DNA of 56,768 nucleotides from Blautia sp900556555 (lineage in GTDB: Bacteria; Bacillota; Clostridia; Lachnospirales; Lachnospiraceae), in assembly GCA_964250615.1 (NCBI GenBank), contig CAXUGM010000021.1, one strand, 5' to 3'. The translations under genes and the position numbers were made by a program. The first letter of the stretch is position 1; each line of letters starts with the position of its first letter. Positions 9,155-17,479 of the stretch are shown here, one piece after another. The notes below the pieces were generated by a model. The model did no database searches. It saw nothing but the letters and a program-made list of their open reading frames with translations, and was not told the origin of the DNA.

Positions 9155-10312
9155 ATGGCAGATAAAAGAGATTACTACGAAGTCCTGGGGGTAGACAGGG
9201 GGGCAGATGAATCTGCGATTAAAAGTGCATATCGTAAACTTGCCAAAAAATATCATCCTGATGTGAATCCTGGAGATAAGGAAGCAGAAAAGAAGTTTAA
9301 AGAGGCTACAGAAGCCTACGGGATTTTAAGTGATCCGGAGAAAAGAAGACAGTATGACCAGTTCGGACACGCTGCTTTTGAACAAGGCGGTGGAGGCGGC
9401 GGTTTTGGCGGCGGCTTCGGTGGCTTTGGCGGAGCAGATATGGGAGATATCTTTGGGGATATTTTCGGTGATCTGTTCGGAGGAGGCGGCAGAAGAAGAC
9501 CGAACAATGGACCAATGAAAGGTGCCAATGTGAGGGCTTCTGTGCGTATCACTTTTGAAGAGGCTGTGTTTGGATGTGAAAAAGAACTGGAGCTGACTTT
9601 AAAAGATACCTGTAATACCTGCCATGGAACAGGAGCAAAACCAGGTACTTCTCCGGAAACCTGTTCCAAATGTCATGGTTCAGGGCAGGTGGTATATACA
9701 CAGCAGTCTATGTTCGGTACCATCCAGAATGTACAGACCTGTCCGGATTGTCAGGGAACCGGTAAAATTATCAAAGAAAAATGTCCGGATTGCCGTGGAA
9801 CAGGATTTATTTCCAATCGCAAGAAGATTCAGGTCAGCATACCTGCAGGTATTGACAATGGTCAGAGTATCCGCATCCGAGAAAAAGGAGAACCGGGCGT
9901 AAATGGAGGTCCGAGAGGAGATTTGATGGTGGAAGTTATTGTTGCCCGTCATCCGATTTTCCAGAGACAGGACATGAACATTTTCTCAACTGCACCGATT
10001 ACCTTTGCCCAGGCAGCTCTTGGTGGGGAAGTACGCATCAGTACCGTTGACGGTGATGTGATGTATGATGTGAAACCAGGTACTCAGACAGATACCAAAG
10101 TACGTTTAAAAGGAAAAGGTGTACCGTCTCTCAGAAACAAAAATGTAAGAGGAGATCACTATGTAACACTGGTGGTACAGGTTCCTACAAAATTAAACGA
10201 AGAAGCAAAAGAAGCACTCCGTAAATTTGACGAAGCGTGTGGAAACCGTCCGTCAGGCGGAGAAAAGAAGAAAAAATTCGGGGAAAAATTAAAAGATATC
10301 TTTGAAGGATAA
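9155..10312 (+). CDS. dnaJ: Chaperone protein DnaJ (Hsp40)
   Basis: Cochaperone that delivers clients to DnaK and stimulates its ATPase. A full type I DnaJ of 385 residues: J domain with the HPD triad at 34-36, Gly/Phe-rich linker (about 73-112), and four CxxCxGxG zinc-finger repeats between about 150 and 215. Two C-terminal substrate-binding beta domains follow. Last gene of the hrcA-grpE-dnaK-dnaJ operon, since a good terminator begins eight bases after its stop. Confidence 0.97.
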   Translation: MADKRDYYEVLGVDRGADESAIKSAYRKLAKKYHPDVNPGDKEAEKKFKEATEAYGILSDPEKRRQYDQFGHAAFEQGGGGGGFGGGFGGFGGADMGDIFGDIFGDLFGGGGRRRPNNGPMKGANVRASVRITFEEAVFGCEKELELTLKDTCNTCHGTGAKPGTSPETCSKCHGSGQVVYTQQSMFGTIQNVQTCPDCQGTGKIIKEKCPDCRGTGFISNRKKIQVSIPAGIDNGQSIRIREKGEPGVNGGPRGDLMVEVIVARHPIFQRQDMNIFSTAPITFAQAALGGEVRISTVDGDVMYDVKPGTQTDTKVRLKGKGVPSLRNKNVRGDHYVTLVVQVPTKLNEEAKEALRKFDEACGNRPSGGEKKKKFGEKLKDIFEG

Positions 10313-10319
10313 GAGAAAG

Positions 10320-10356
10320 AGGCTGTCAGTATGCATGAAAATACGGCAGCCTTTTT
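10320..10356 (+). terminator. Terminator of the dnaK operon
   Basis: AGGCTGTC (10320-10327) pairs with GGCAGCCT (10345-10352, one G-T pair) and is followed by TTTTT. It ends the heat-shock operon directly after dnaJ. Confidence 0.8.
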
Positions 10357-10364
10357 CGTGACTA

Positions 10365-10393
10365 TTGCATTTTGATTTCTTTTCCCATATAAT
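10365..10393 (+). promoter_or_regulatory. Promoter of the prmA operon
   Basis: TTGCAT (10365-10370), a 17-base spacer, TATAAT (10388-10393). It lies right after the dnaJ terminator, so prmA and the following modification genes have their own housekeeping promoter. Confidence 0.7.
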
Positions 10394-10432
10394 AATTATC
10401 ATGTGTTTATGAGATAAGGAGCGTGTAGATAA

Positions 10433-11419
10433 ATGAAATGGAAAAAATTCAGGATTAAGACAAAGACAGAAGCGGAAGATATTATTATCAGCACACTTTA
10501 TGATATTGGGCTGGAAGGGGCTCAGATTGAGGATAATGTGCCATTGACAGCACTGGAAAAGGAGCAGATGTTTGTGGACATCCTTCCGCAGATGGCAGAA
10601 GATGACGGAACTGCGTACCTTAGTTTCTTTGTAGAAGAAACAGAAGAAGGCGGATTGCTGTTAAACGGGGAAACCAAAACAGAAGAAGATATTTTAAAGG
10701 CCGTTAAGGAAGAGTTAGACGGGCTTCGTGATTTTATGGATATTGGCGAGGGCAGCATTGCTGTGGATGAAACAGAGGATATTGACTGGATCAATAACTG
10801 GAAGCAGTATTTCAAACAGTTTTATGTGGATGACATTCTGATTATTCCTTCCTGGGAAGAAGTAAAGGAAGAGGACAAGGACAGAATGATTATTCATATT
10901 GACCCAGGTACAGCCTTTGGAACAGGAATGCATGAGACCACTCAGCTCTGCATCCGCCAGTTAAAGAAATATGTGACAGAGGATACAGAAATACTGGATG
11001 TGGGAACCGGAAGCGGTATTTTATCTATTGTTGCATTGAAATTAGGTGCAAAGCACGCAGTGGGAACAGATTTAGACCCTTGTGCAGTTCCGGCAGTAGA
11101 AGAAAACAAAGAAGCCAATGAAATTCCGGTTCAGGATTTTGACATGATGATTGGTAATATCATTGATGACAAAGAGGTTCAGGATGCAGTCGGATATGAA
11201 AAATATGATATTGTAGCAGCTAATATTCTTGCAGATGTTCTGGTGCCGCTTACTCCTGTTATTGTAAATCAGATGAAAAAAGGCGGTATTTACATTACTT
11301 CCGGTATCATTGACCAGAAAGAAGAAACGGTTGTAAAGGCAGTCAAGGATGCCGGGTTGGAAATCCTGGAAGTGACCTATCAGGGAGAATGGGTGTCTGT
11401 AACAGCAAGAAAGAACTAA
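10433..11419 (+). CDS. prmA: Ribosomal protein L11 methyltransferase
   Basis: SAM-dependent enzyme that methylates lysines and the N-terminus of ribosomal protein L11. The 328-residue protein has an N-terminal substrate-recognition domain and a Rossmann methyltransferase domain. Motif I LDVGTGSGILS is near residue 189, preceded by the PrmA-specific PGTAFGTGMHETT (about 160-173); a later AANILADVL substitutes for the NPP motif. It is adjacent to rsmE with nine bases between them, the same order as after dnaJ in many Firmicutes. Confidence 0.95.
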   Translation: MKWKKFRIKTKTEAEDIIISTLYDIGLEGAQIEDNVPLTALEKEQMFVDILPQMAEDDGTAYLSFFVEETEEGGLLLNGETKTEEDILKAVKEELDGLRDFMDIGEGSIAVDETEDIDWINNWKQYFKQFYVDDILIIPSWEEVKEEDKDRMIIHIDPGTAFGTGMHETTQLCIRQLKKYVTEDTEILDVGTGSGILSIVALKLGAKHAVGTDLDPCAVPAVEENKEANEIPVQDFDMMIGNIIDDKEVQDAVGYEKYDIVAANILADVLVPLTPVIVNQMKKGGIYITSGIIDQKEETVVKAVKDAGLEILEVTYQGEWVSVTARKN

Positions 11420-11428
11420 GGAGAGAGT

Positions 11429-12169
11429 ATGTACCGTTTTTTTGTAGAGCCGTCTCAGGTAGGTGAAAAAGAAATCATAATCACAGGCAGTGATGTGAAT
11501 CATATAAAAAATGTGCTGCGTATGAAGCCAAAAGAAACCATTCTGATCAGCAGCAAAGAAAATCTGGAATACACTTGTTATATTGAAGAAATGAGTGAGG
11601 ATGAGATCAAGGCTCATATCATGTATGCTCAGGAGGCAGGGTATGAACTGCCGTCTAAGCTGTATTTGTTCCAGGGGCTTCCCAAAAACGATAAAATGGA
11701 ATGGATCATCCAAAAAGCAGTGGAGCTTGGTGTTCATGAAGTGATTCCGGTTGCTTCAAAACGTGCTGTGGTGAAGCTTGACCAGAAAAAAGAGGAGAAA
11801 AAGCGGACAAGATGGCAGGCAATTGCGGAAAGTGCTGCAAAGCAGTCAAAGCGTATGTATGTACCGGAAGTGACGAAGGTCATGAGCTTTTCTCAGGCTG
11901 TGGAATATGCAAAGAGCATGGATGTAGTGCTGATTCCCTATGAACTTGCAAAGGGAATGGCGGATACAAAAGAAGTGATTCGAAAAATAGAAAAAGGACA
12001 GTCCGTAGGGATTTTCATAGGTCCGGAGGGCGGTTTTGAGGAGGCAGAAGTGGAATTGGCTGTGAAGGAAGCACATGCTAAGTCCATTACCCTTGGAAAA
12101 AGGATTCTGCGGACAGAAACTGCAGGGCTTACTGTTTTGTCGATTTTAATGTTTACGTTGGAGGAATGA
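11429..12169 (+). CDS. rsmE: 16S rRNA m3U1498 methyltransferase RsmE
   Basis: Methylates N3 of U1498 in 16S rRNA. The 246-residue SPOUT-fold enzyme has an N-terminal PUA-like domain and the C-terminal knot motifs FIGPEGGF (near residue 194) and LGKRILRTETA (near 222). AAGGAGAGAGT precedes the ATG. It is followed after only 3 bases by the cysteine desulfurase, so rRNA and tRNA modification genes are cotranscribed here. Confidence 0.95.
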   Translation: MYRFFVEPSQVGEKEIIITGSDVNHIKNVLRMKPKETILISSKENLEYTCYIEEMSEDEIKAHIMYAQEAGYELPSKLYLFQGLPKNDKMEWIIQKAVELGVHEVIPVASKRAVVKLDQKKEEKKRTRWQAIAESAAKQSKRMYVPEVTKVMSFSQAVEYAKSMDVVLIPYELAKGMADTKEVIRKIEKGQSVGIFIGPEGGFEEAEVELAVKEAHAKSITLGKRILRTETAGLTVLSILMFTLEE

Positions 12170-12172
12170 TAA

Positions 12173-13327
12173 ATGGAGGCATATCTGGATAATTCTGCTA
12201 CTACCAGATGCTATAAGGAAGTAGCGGATATTGTGGCAAAGACCATGACAGAGGATTTTGGGAATCCTTCCGCCATGCATTTAAAAGGTGTGGAGGCTGA
12301 AAAATATGTAAAAGAAGCAGCAAGTATGATTGCAAAAACTCTGAAGGTTCAGGAGAAAGAGATTTATTTTACATCCGGCGGAACAGAATCAGACAACTGG
12401 GCATTGATTGGAACTGCTCTGGCTCATCACAGACAGGGAAAACACATTATTACTACACCATTTGAGCATGCGGCTGTTTCTGCACCCCTGGAATGGCTGT
12501 CTCAGCAGGGATTTGAAGTCACGCAGATTCCAGTAGATGATTATGGAAATCTCTGCTTGGACAAACTAAAAGATGCCATTCGAGAAGATACGATTCTGGT
12601 ATCCACGATGTTTGTAAATAATGAAACAGGAGCCGTGGTGCCGGTGGAGGAAGTTGGAAGAATTGTTCATGAAAAAAATCCAAAAACTGTTTACCACGTA
12701 GATGCCATTCAGGCTTATGGAAAATACAAGATTTATCCAAAGAAACTTGGCATTGACCTTTTGGCGGTCAGCGGACACAAGATTCATGGACCAAAGGGAA
12801 TCGGTTTTCTGTATGTGAATGAAAAGATTAAATTAAATCCCCTGATCTTGGGAGGTGGCCAGCAAAAAGGAATGCGCTCCGGTACTGATAATGTACCGGG
12901 AATCGCAGGTCTTGGAGCAGCAGCTGGCAAGATTTATGAAGATTTTGATGCAAATGTAGAACATATGCGGAGCCTGAAGCTTTATCTGGCACAGGAACTG
13001 GGAAAAATGGAACAGATAGAGATCAATGGTCCAAGACCCAAGGAAGGTGCACCTCATATCTTAAATGTTAGTTTTTTAGGTGTCAGAAGCGAAGTGCTTC
13101 TGCATAGCCTGGAGGATATGGGAATTTACGTGTCAGCAGGAAGTGCCTGCTCCAGCCACAAACGGGCAGGAAGTGCATCCTTAGGGGCACTCAGGCTGTC
13201 TCCGGAAAGAAAGGAATCTGCTATCCGTTTCAGCTTCTGCGAATTTACCACAAAAGAAGAAATAGACTATACCTTGGAAGCTCTTAGAAAATTGCTTCCA
13301 ATGCTGCGGCGATATGCCAGAAAATAG
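12173..13327 (+). CDS. Cysteine desulfurase (IscS/NifS family)
   Basis: PLP enzyme that moves sulfur from cysteine to an acceptor as persulfide. The 384 residues contain YLDNSATT at the N-terminus, the PLP-binding lysine in AVSGHKIHGPKG (near residue 203) and the persulfide-forming cysteine in SAGSACSS (near 325). The gene is 12 bases upstream of thiI, and Firmicutes often pair a dedicated desulfurase with ThiI (NifZ-type in Bacillus). I infer it supplies sulfur for 4-thiouridine rather than for Fe-S clusters. Its start closely follows rsmE. Confidence 0.92.
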   Translation: MEAYLDNSATTRCYKEVADIVAKTMTEDFGNPSAMHLKGVEAEKYVKEAASMIAKTLKVQEKEIYFTSGGTESDNWALIGTALAHHRQGKHIITTPFEHAAVSAPLEWLSQQGFEVTQIPVDDYGNLCLDKLKDAIREDTILVSTMFVNNETGAVVPVEEVGRIVHEKNPKTVYHVDAIQAYGKYKIYPKKLGIDLLAVSGHKIHGPKGIGFLYVNEKIKLNPLILGGGQQKGMRSGTDNVPGIAGLGAAAGKIYEDFDANVEHMRSLKLYLAQELGKMEQIEINGPRPKEGAPHILNVSFLGVRSEVLLHSLEDMGIYVSAGSACSSHKRAGSASLGALRLSPERKESAIRFSFCEFTTKEEIDYTLEALRKLLPMLRRYARK

Positions 13328-13339
13328 AGAGGATAAGAT

Positions 13340-14521
13340 ATGTATAAAGCATTTTTAATTAAGTATGCAGAGATTGCCATTAAGGGGAAAAACCGTTATA
13401 TTTTTGAAGACGCTCTGGTGGCACAGATTAAATACCAGTTGCGGAATGTAGAAGGAAGCTTCCGCATTGCAAAAGAGTCAGGACGTATTTTTGTATATGC
13501 CAATGATGAATTTGATTATGAAGAAACTGTGGAGGCCTTAAAGCGTGTTTTCGGTATCTTCAGCATCTGCCCTGCAGTCGTTCTGGAAGACGAAGGGTTT
13601 GAGAAACTGGCAGAGGATGTTTCCAACTATGTCAAGAAACTCTACGGGGATAAGGAACTGACCTTCAAGGTAAATACCAGAAGAAATAAGAAAGCATACC
13701 CAATGCAGTCCATGGAAGTAAGCAGTGAGCTGGGGGCTGTGATTCTGGACACCTGCCCGAATATGAAGGTGGATGTACACCATCCAGATGTTTTTGTAAA
13801 CGTAGAAATCCGGAATAAAATTTATTTATATTCAGAAAATATTCCTGGACCTGGCGGAATGCCTCTTGGAACGAATGGAAGTGCCATGCTTCTTCTTTCC
13901 GGCGGAATCGACAGTCCGGTTGCAGGTTACATGATCGCAAAACGCGGGGTTAAGATTGACGCCGTATATTTCCATGCTCCGCCATATACCAGTGAGAGGG
14001 CGAAACAAAAGGTTGTAGACCTGGCAAAGCTGGTGGCAAAATATAGCGGGCCAATCCGTCTCCATGTGGTGAATTTTACAGATATCCAGCTTTATATTTA
14101 CGATAAATGCCCACATGAAGAATTAACCATCATTATGCGACGCTATATGATGAAGATTGCAGAAGCGTTTGCAAAACAGGATGGAAGTTTAGGACTGATT
14201 ACAGGAGAAAGTATCGGACAGGTTGCAAGTCAGACCATTCACAGTCTGGCAGCGACAAATGAAGTTTGTACCATGCCGGTATTCCGCCCTGTTATCGGAT
14301 TTGACAAACAGGAAATCGTGGATGTGGCTTTGAAAATCAATACTTACGAAACATCGATTCTTCCGTTTGAAGATTGCTGTACGATTTTCGTGGCAAAACA
14401 TCCGGTGACAAAGCCTAATCTTCAGGCAATTAAACGTTCCGAAGAAAAACTTCAGGATAAGATTGAAGAAATGATGAAAGAGGCAGTGGAAACTGCAGAG
14501 ACTATCATTTGTGAAGGATAA
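13340..14521 (+). CDS. thiI: tRNA 4-thiouridine synthase ThiI
   Basis: Adenylates U8 of tRNA and installs sulfur. Domains run from an N-terminal ferredoxin-like and THUMP region (about 1-165) to a PP-loop domain with LLSGGIDSPVAGYM (about 184-197). At 393 residues it lacks the C-terminal rhodanese domain of the enterobacterial protein, as in Bacillus, so sulfur is probably passed directly from the neighbouring desulfurase. The tail CCTIF motif near residue 348 carries paired cysteines. It closes the prmA operon. Confidence 0.95.
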   Translation: MYKAFLIKYAEIAIKGKNRYIFEDALVAQIKYQLRNVEGSFRIAKESGRIFVYANDEFDYEETVEALKRVFGIFSICPAVVLEDEGFEKLAEDVSNYVKKLYGDKELTFKVNTRRNKKAYPMQSMEVSSELGAVILDTCPNMKVDVHHPDVFVNVEIRNKIYLYSENIPGPGGMPLGTNGSAMLLLSGGIDSPVAGYMIAKRGVKIDAVYFHAPPYTSERAKQKVVDLAKLVAKYSGPIRLHVVNFTDIQLYIYDKCPHEELTIIMRRYMMKIAEAFAKQDGSLGLITGESIGQVASQTIHSLAATNEVCTMPVFRPVIGFDKQEIVDVALKINTYETSILPFEDCCTIFVAKHPVTKPNLQAIKRSEEKLQDKIEEMMKEAVETAETIICEG

Positions 14522-14522
14522 C

Positions 14523-14553
14523 AAAAAGGGAAGCTGTGCTTGCACGGCTTCCC
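14523..14553 (-). terminator. Terminator shared by HPr-like gene and thiI
   Basis: GGGAAGC (14528-14534) and GCTTCCC (14547-14553) form a stem extended by TGTGC/GCACG. Read on the minus strand it is followed by TTTTT (14527-14523), making it a good terminator for the HPr-like gene. On the plus strand it follows thiI but lacks a T-run. Confidence 0.7.
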
Positions 14554-14585
14554 AATAAAATCTTGTGTATAGTCTGTTGGAATAC

Positions 14586-14822
14586 TTAGTCAACCAGGTA
14601 TGGTTTCAGAGTAACCAGAATTTCATCTAAAGCTGCATCTGTTGCATGGATGTTTAAATCAATAGATTTAGATAAATCTAAAGAGAAGATACCCATGATA
14701 GATTTTGCGTCGATTACGTATCTTCCGGAAACTAAATCAAAGTCATAATCAAATTTTGTGATTTCGTTTACAAAAGATTTAACTTTGTCAATAGAATTGA
14801 GTGAAATTTTAACTGTTTTCAT
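14586..14822 (-). CDS. HPr-like protein lacking the phosphorylatable histidine
   Basis: A 78-residue protein with the size and fold pattern of the PTS phosphocarrier HPr. The conserved regulatory-serine region is present as AKSIMGIFSL (around residue 40). The active-site segment that in HPr reads GLHARPA is replaced by SIDKVKS, so His15 is missing and it cannot carry phosphate for sugar uptake. I infer a regulatory or other binding role. It stands alone on the minus strand between thiI and mtaB with its own promoter and an AGGGAGGA ribosome site. Confidence 0.75.
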   Translation of the reverse strand: MKTVKISLNSIDKVKSFVNEITKFDYDFDLVSGRYVIDAKSIMGIFSLDLSKSIDLNIHATDAALDEILVTLKPYLVD

Positions 14823-14873
14823 GAAAAAAATCCTCCCTAATATCAGATTTTGTATTTGCTTTTTACAAGGATA

Positions 14874-14902
14874 ATGTTACCGTTTATGGTAAAAAAAGTC
14901 AA
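14874..14902 (-). promoter_or_regulatory. Promoter of the HPr-like gene with internal repeat
   Basis: On the minus strand, TTGACT (14902-14897), 17 bases, TAACAT (14879-14874). The spacer contains the inverted repeat TTACC-N6-GGTAA (14877-14892), which touches the -10 box and could be an operator. Confidence 0.55.
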
Positions 14903-14984
14903 TATCAAAAAAAGAGAAAAAACAGGAGGAGATTGAAAACAGTTCGGTAAAACGCTAAAGGATTAGAAAATAAGGATAAAAATT

Positions 14985-16295
14985 ATGAAAAAAACAGTAG
15001 CCTTGCACAATTTAGGATGCAAAGTAAACGCTTATGAGATGGAGGCAATGGAACAGATGCTGGCAGATGCCGGATATGAAATTGTTCCTTTTGCCCCGGG
15101 AGCAGATGTATATATTATCAACACCTGTACAGTAACAAACATTGCGGACAGGAAATCAAGGCAGATGCTTCACAAAGCCAGAAAGATGAACCCAGATGCC
15201 ATTGTCATTGCAGCAGGATGTTATGTACAGGCCCAGAAAGATATGGGAAACATTGATGATGCCATAGATATTGTACTGGGAAACAATCGGAAACAGGATC
15301 TGCTTTTTGTATTGGAGCATTACAAAAAAGGAAATGGACAGGAGAAAGATATACTGGATTTGGAAAAACCAGTGGAATATGAATCATTGCAGTTGTCCAG
15401 CACAGGAGAACACACAAGAGCATATTTAAAAGTTCAGGATGGATGTAATCAGTTCTGCAGTTATTGTATCATTCCTTATGTAAGAGGCCGGGTACGCAGC
15501 AGAAAAAGAGAAGATGTTCTGGAAGAAGTCAGAAGATTGACAGAGCATGGATATCAGGAGTTCGTTCTCACCGGAATCCATCTTAGTTCTTATGGAGTAG
15601 ATTGTGACGATAGCCTTCTGGGTCTGATTCAGGCGGTACATGAGATTTCTGGTGTAAAGAGAATCCGTCTTGGTTCTTTGGAGCCGAGAATCATCACAGA
15701 AGAGTTTGCAAGGGCAATCGGAAGCCTTCCAAAGATTTGCCCACATTTCCACCTCTCTCTTCAGAGCGGCTGTGATGAGACATTGAAGAGAATGAACCGC
15801 CATTACACAGCAGAGGAATATTTAAAAGGATGTGAGCTGTTAAGAAAATATTTTGAAAATCCGGCGCTTACTACAGACGTTATTGTGGGATTTCCGCAGG
15901 AATCAGAAGAAGAATTTCTGGAATCCAAGGCAATGATTGAGCAGGCAGATTTTTATGAGACACATATTTTTAAATATTCCAGAAGACAGGGGACAAGGGC
16001 AGACCGCATGGAAGGACAGATTCCGGAACAGGTGAAAACACAGAGGAGTCATACCCTGATCGAACTGGGAAATATCCATAAGAAAAAATACATGGAAAAA
16101 TTTATTGGAAAAGAAGTAGAAATACTTTTTGAAGAACAGTGCAGCATTCATGGAAAAACCTATTGGACTGGATATACAAAGGAATATTTAAAAGTTGCAG
16201 CAGAATCGGAAGAAAATCTTGAAAATCAGATAAAAATAGGACAGATTTTGGGATTCCTGGAGGAAGGGACTTTCATTTGCATAATAAATAGTTGA
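14985..16295 (+). CDS. mtaB: tRNA t6A37 methylthiotransferase MtaB
   Basis: Radical-SAM enzyme converting t6A to ms2t6A at position 37 of ANN-decoding tRNAs. The 436 residues show the N-terminal UPF0004 domain with LGCKVNAYEMEAM, then the radical-SAM CxxxCxxC in CNQFCSYC (about 154-161). A TRAM domain lies at the C-terminus. mtaB usually follows rsmE in Firmicutes; here the desulfurase, thiI and HPr-like genes have been placed between them. The ATG follows AATAAGGATAAAAATT. Confidence 0.95.
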   Translation: MKKTVALHNLGCKVNAYEMEAMEQMLADAGYEIVPFAPGADVYIINTCTVTNIADRKSRQMLHKARKMNPDAIVIAAGCYVQAQKDMGNIDDAIDIVLGNNRKQDLLFVLEHYKKGNGQEKDILDLEKPVEYESLQLSSTGEHTRAYLKVQDGCNQFCSYCIIPYVRGRVRSRKREDVLEEVRRLTEHGYQEFVLTGIHLSSYGVDCDDSLLGLIQAVHEISGVKRIRLGSLEPRIITEEFARAIGSLPKICPHFHLSLQSGCDETLKRMNRHYTAEEYLKGCELLRKYFENPALTTDVIVGFPQESEEEFLESKAMIEQADFYETHIFKYSRRQGTRADRMEGQIPEQVKTQRSHTLIELGNIHKKKYMEKFIGKEVEILFEEQCSIHGKTYWTGYTKEYLKVAAESEENLENQIKIGQILGFLEEGTFICIINS

Positions 16296-16368
16296 ATTTC
16301 CAACGAAGATATATTAGAATAGGTTTATAGTTGCAGTAGTAGAATGGAAAGATAAGGGCGTGAATAGT

Positions 16369-16638
16369 ATGGCAAATTTAGAAAGTACACAATATTTTAA
16401 TGTAAAGACAGACCCGGCAGTGCGTGTGAAAGAGGTTCTGGATCTGGTATATAATGCTATGGCTGAAAAGGGATATAATCCTGTAAATCAGATTGTAGGT
16501 TATATTATGTCAGGAGACCCTACTTACATTACCAGCCATAAAGGTGCCAGAAGTACGATTATGAAGGTGGAGCGTGACGAGCTGGTCGAGGAATTACTGA
16601 AAGAATATATTAAGAACAAGTCCTGGAAGAGAGACTAA
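16369..16638 (+). CDS. ireB: IreB-family regulatory phosphoprotein
   Basis: Small cytosolic protein of the IreB/YrzL family (UPF0297), a known substrate of the PASTA kinase IreK and linked to cephalosporin tolerance in enterococci. I chose the ATG that gives MANLESTQYF, matching the family's usual start, although a GTG nine bases upstream (16360) is possible. Length is 89 residues. It is three bases from ruvX, and the set ireB-ruvX-DUF1292 is a conserved Firmicute cluster. Confidence 0.9.
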   Translation: MANLESTQYFNVKTDPAVRVKEVLDLVYNAMAEKGYNPVNQIVGYIMSGDPTYITSHKGARSTIMKVERDELVEELLKEYIKNKSWKRD

Positions 16639-16641
16639 CCT

Positions 16642-17076
16642 ATGAGGATCATGGGGTTAGATTACGGTTCAAAGACCATAGGGGTAGCTGTCAGTGACCC
16701 CTTAGGGCTTACAGCTCAGGGCGTGGAAATCATCAGGAGAGAAGAAGAAAATAAACTGAGAAAATCTTTGCGTAGAATTGAAGAATTAGTGAAACAATAT
16801 GAAGTAGAAGAACTTGTACTGGGATTTCCTAAGAATATGAACAATACCATTGGGGAACGGGCCGAGAAATCGCTGCAGCTAAAAGAAACCTTAGAAAAAA
16901 GATTAGGGCTGCCCGTTGTCATGTGGGATGAACGGCTTACCACTGTAGAGGCCAACCGTACATTGATGGAAACTGGTGTGCGGAGAGAGAACAGAGGGAA
17001 ATATGTGGATATGATAGCTGCTGTATTTATTTTACAGGGCTATTTAGATGCAAAAGCAAACCCGGGTACACTTTGA
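16642..17076 (+). CDS. ruvX: Holliday junction resolvase-like RuvX (YqgF)
   Basis: RNase H-fold nuclease family implicated in 16S rRNA 5' maturation and possibly Holliday junctions. At 144 residues it shows MGLDYGSKTIGVAVSD with the first catalytic Asp, LGFPKNMN, DERLTTVEA with Asp/Glu, and VDMIAAVFILQGYLD near the end. These are the acidic positions expected. The gene follows ireB almost without gap and precedes the DUF1292 gene by 82 bases. Confidence 0.93.
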   Translation: MRIMGLDYGSKTIGVAVSDPLGLTAQGVEIIRREEENKLRKSLRRIEELVKQYEVEELVLGFPKNMNNTIGERAEKSLQLKETLEKRLGLPVVMWDERLTTVEANRTLMETGVRRENRGKYVDMIAAVFILQGYLDAKANPGTL

Positions 17077-17158
17077 TTGTTGCCATTTATGGCTGAAACG
17101 AGCGTGTCTCCGGGTTATGTGTATGCCCGAAAAATAAAGAAAGAGAAAGGACGAGAAC

Positions 17159-17425
17159 ATGGAAACAGTAATTTTTGATGGAGAAGACGGAACAGAATTA
17201 GAATTTGGTATTTTGGAGCAGACAAGAGTAGGAGGAATCAACTATCTTTTAGTAATTGATCCGGAAGAAAACGATGAAGAGAACGGAAGTGCAGCATATA
17301 TTCTGAAAGATATCTCAAAAGACGGAGATGAGGAAGGCTGTTATGTATTCGTGGAAGATGATACAGAATATGATGCAGTTTATAAAGTGTTCGAAGCCAT
17401 GCTGGAAGATATTGATTTTGAATAA
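17159..17425 (+). CDS. DUF1292 family protein (YrzB-like)
   Basis: Very acidic 88-residue protein with the DUF1292 pattern: an N-terminal strand EDGTELEFGILE, then YLLVIDPEEND. The function of the family is not known. Its place directly after ireB-ruvX is conserved in Bacillota. AGAGAAAGGACGAGAAC precedes the ATG. Confidence 0.85.
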   Translation: METVIFDGEDGTELEFGILEQTRVGGINYLLVIDPEENDEENGSAAYILKDISKDGDEEGCYVFVEDDTEYDAVYKVFEAMLEDIDFE

Positions 17426-17479
17426 CTGAGCCTGACTGACAGAAAATGAAATTGGAACGGAAAATTTGGAGGAAAAACA

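Noticed and set aside
9306..9669. Two minus-strand frames, one very proline-rich
   Set aside because: The proline runs are the complement of the Gly/Phe-rich linker of dnaJ; not genes.
11072..11737. A 221-codon minus-strand frame across prmA and rsmE
   Set aside because: It spans two well-identified genes and their junction, is Phe/His-rich and has no plausible start region; opposite-strand artefact.
17077..17158. CGGG/CCCG pairing between ruvX and the DUF1292 gene
   Set aside because: The four-base stem with an 11-base loop is too weak to call a terminator or riboswitch.
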